Shown: piece by piece, positions 60,535-64,000 of the stretch
Layout of the letters: each line of letters opens with the position of its first letter
Position numbering within the stretch: position 1 is the stretch's first letter
DNA from: Anaerolineales bacterium
GTDB taxonomy: Bacteria > Chloroflexota > Anaerolineae > Anaerolineales > UBA11579
Reading direction: 5' to 3'
NCBI GenBank assembly: GCA_026129255.1
Contig: JAHCIJ010000002.1
Span: 251,799 to 315,798 of the forward strand
DNA length: 64,000 bases
The notes under the pieces: generated by a model
The model's database searches: none
Told to the model about the DNA's origin: nothing
Seen by the model: the letters and a program-made list of their open reading frames with translations, nothing else
Program-made: the position numbers and the translations under genes

Positions 60535-60784
60535 CGGTCACGCCGAGCAGGAGTAGTAGGTTTCGCTTTACGCTCACGCAGAGAGTCGGGTGAATGGTGC
60601 AAGCCCGGCACGCGCAAAAGCAAACTGAACTCGCCTGCGAGCCTTCGCTGGCACGGCAACGGGCACGCCCGATACAGCGTCAAAGAGCGGCCTGCGCACT
60701 GTTGCGCGGCAATGCGGGTGGTACCGTGGGAGCACTCTCTCATCCCGTGACAGAAACGTCACTGGGTGAGAGATTTTTGTTTTA
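60535..60784 (+). promoter_or_regulatory. T-box riboswitch, Leu specificity
   Basis: Stem I has the AGTA loop-E motif (60552-60555), the GAGAGTCGGG...GGTGCAAGCC arm (60581-60605) and GAA followed by the specifier CTC at 60630-60632, closed by GCAGG (60547-60551) with CCTGC (60634-60638). The T-box GCGGGTGGTACCG is at 60714-60726. A terminator follows (stem 60736-60751 with 60758-60773, then a T-run). Uncharged tRNA-Leu should stabilise the antiterminator and allow leuS expression. It lies 394-104 nt upstream of leuS. Confidence 0.9.
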
Positions 60785-60887
60785 ACTTAGTAATTAGAGA
60801 ACTAGAGATTTGGAAGTTTGGGTTTATGGCTTAGAGCTTACAGCTGATAGCTGAGTGCTAATAGCTAAACGCTAATAAAGGAGTCTT

Positions 60888-63329
<2,442 letters not shown>

Positions 63330-63382
63330 CTGTTAGCGATTAGCTATTGGCCACAAGCTGCAAACTGTAAGCAAGCCCAAGC

Positions 63383-63467
63383 GTCGTTGCGAGCGGTGGC
63401 CGCACGACAGTGCGGCCACCTGTAAGGCAAAGCTGCGCTTGCGCAGCATTTGCTGACGAAGCAATCT
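63383..63467. repeat. GTCGTTGCGAG...GAAGCAATC interspersed repeat
   Basis: Starts GTCGTTGCGAG, has an internal GGTGGCCGCAC...GTGCGGCCACC hairpin, ends GACGAAGCAATC. Member of the family at 9965. The rest of 63330-63541 shows no gene and no strong terminator for leuS. Confidence 0.8.
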
Positions 63468-63541
63468 CCGAGTGCTAGGCAACAAAAAGCCCTTGTGTCT
63501 TTCTCGTTTCCCTGTTCTACGTGCCGTTGTATCATTCACGT

Positions 63542-64000
63542 GTGAACTGGCTGCGAGACGTCCTTCGACAAGACCGCCATGCCCCCAGCAGCCCGCCACA
63601 TTGGCGGGCTGCTGTTATGGTGCTGCTTGGCGCGCTGGGCCTGGCTTTCGTGCTGCGCGATATGCCTCTGCTGGGCTGGGATTGGTTCCACACCATCCGC
63701 GAGGGCGGTGACATCACATACTGGTATCCCGGCTGGACGCAACTGCTGACCCGCCCGTTGGCAGTACAGCCTTGGCGCTGGGGGCTGGCGCTCTCCAACG
63801 GCCTCACCCTGGCCGCCGTGGCCATCGCCACCTATCAGCAGCGTCGAGACCGCTGGGGCACCCTCGGCGCCGTATTGGCCGTGCTCACGCCACACGTTTT
63901 TGTGCTGCTATGGGCCGGGCAGGTGGATGGCTGGGCGCTGCTAGGCTATCTGATCATGCCATGGGGCGTACCGCTTCTGCTCATCAAGCCCACCATTGGC
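63542..64000 (+). CDS. Partial membrane protein (open at window end)
   Basis: 153 codons with no stop before the window edge. GTG start; TATCAT (63530-63535) ends 6 nt upstream, the leaderless pattern. The product begins MNWLRDVLRQDRH, has membrane helices at AAVMVLLGALGLAFVL, LALSNGLTLAAVAIA and LGAVLAVLTPHVFVLLWAG, and loops containing WDWFHTIREGGDITYWYPGW. No family recognised. The long frame in one phase and hydrophobic pattern support a real gene. Confidence 0.75.
   Translation, partial: MNWLRDVLRQDRHAPSSPPHWRAAVMVLLGALGLAFVLRDMPLLGWDWFHTIREGGDITYWYPGWTQLLTRPLAVQPWRWGLALSNGLTLAAVAIATYQQRRDRWGTLGAVLAVLTPHVFVLLWAGQVDGWALLGYLIMPWGVPLLLIKPTIG

Noticed and set aside
60529..60785. Several ORFs of 60-80 codons between tRNA-Ala and leuS
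   Set aside because: They lie inside the T-box RNA and owe their existence to structured GC-rich sequence.

Overview
The window looks like a chromosomal segment of a Chloroflexota bacterium, most likely class Anaerolineae. The evidence is high GC, many secreted or cell-wall proteins with long Thr/Pro linkers (TPT, ATPTPT), seven-bladed propeller/sortase fusions, a Chloroflexota-like rpmH-rnpA-yidD-yidC-jag block, a CIRCE-controlled groES-groEL pair and a Leu T-box in front of leuS. This is inference from gene content; no 16S gene is present. The left edge cuts a DUF218 gene and the right edge cuts a membrane-protein gene.

Layout. 1-5.1 kb: DUF218, prmA, a 156-bp tandem repeat, trmD and two TPR membrane proteins. 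5.2-16.3 kb: a paralogous island of secreted propeller proteins, three of which end in LPxTG plus a sortase domain. One copy is frameshifted, the 3' end of a fourth survives as a remnant, and a propeller lipoprotein follows; groES-groEL is embedded in the island. 16.4-24 kb: RNase J with a possible leader RNA, a LysM protein, a cupredoxin, and an AttEFGH-like ABC operon behind a 12-bp inverted-repeat operator. 24-30 kb: ExoD-like protein, WD40-like lipoprotein, GAPDH, PadR-ModA and DUF2218. 30-30.6 kb: hairpin-rich tandem repeats beside tRNA-Arg. 30.8-35 kb: a ComQXPA-like quorum-sensing locus. 35-44 kb: sulfotransferase, jag-yidC-PQQ lipoprotein-yidD-rnpA-rpmH, and cell-wall enzymes (L,D-transpeptidase, amidase). 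44-50 kb: MaoC hydratase, a large bifunctional PBP and a methylase-like protein. 50-54 kb: BrnT toxin-antitoxin pair, a phosphopentomutase/iPGM-like metalloenzyme, an M24 peptidase and DUF1684. 54-60 kb: a membrane protein behind a DtxR-type operator, pstSCAB and an MFS exporter. 60-64 kb: two tRNA-Ala genes, the T-box, leuS and a partial membrane protein.

The most interesting locus is 30.8-35.0 kb. A LuxR-type response regulator and a PDZ-like, multi-membrane-span HisKA_3 kinase flank an oppositely oriented isoprenyl-transferase gene and a 50-codon ORF whose predicted peptide has two Trp near its C terminus. These are the four components of the ComQXPA isoprenyl-peptide pheromone system known from Firmicutes, here in a different gene order and apparently in another phylum.

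Two wider patterns recur. First, many genes have a -10 hexamer ending only 6-7 nt (sometimes 10-12 nt) before the start codon and no Shine-Dalgarno, which predicts leaderless or near-leaderless mRNAs. Second, several small hairpin repeat families are scattered between genes; one is a 37-nt hairpin whose stem shows compensatory base changes.
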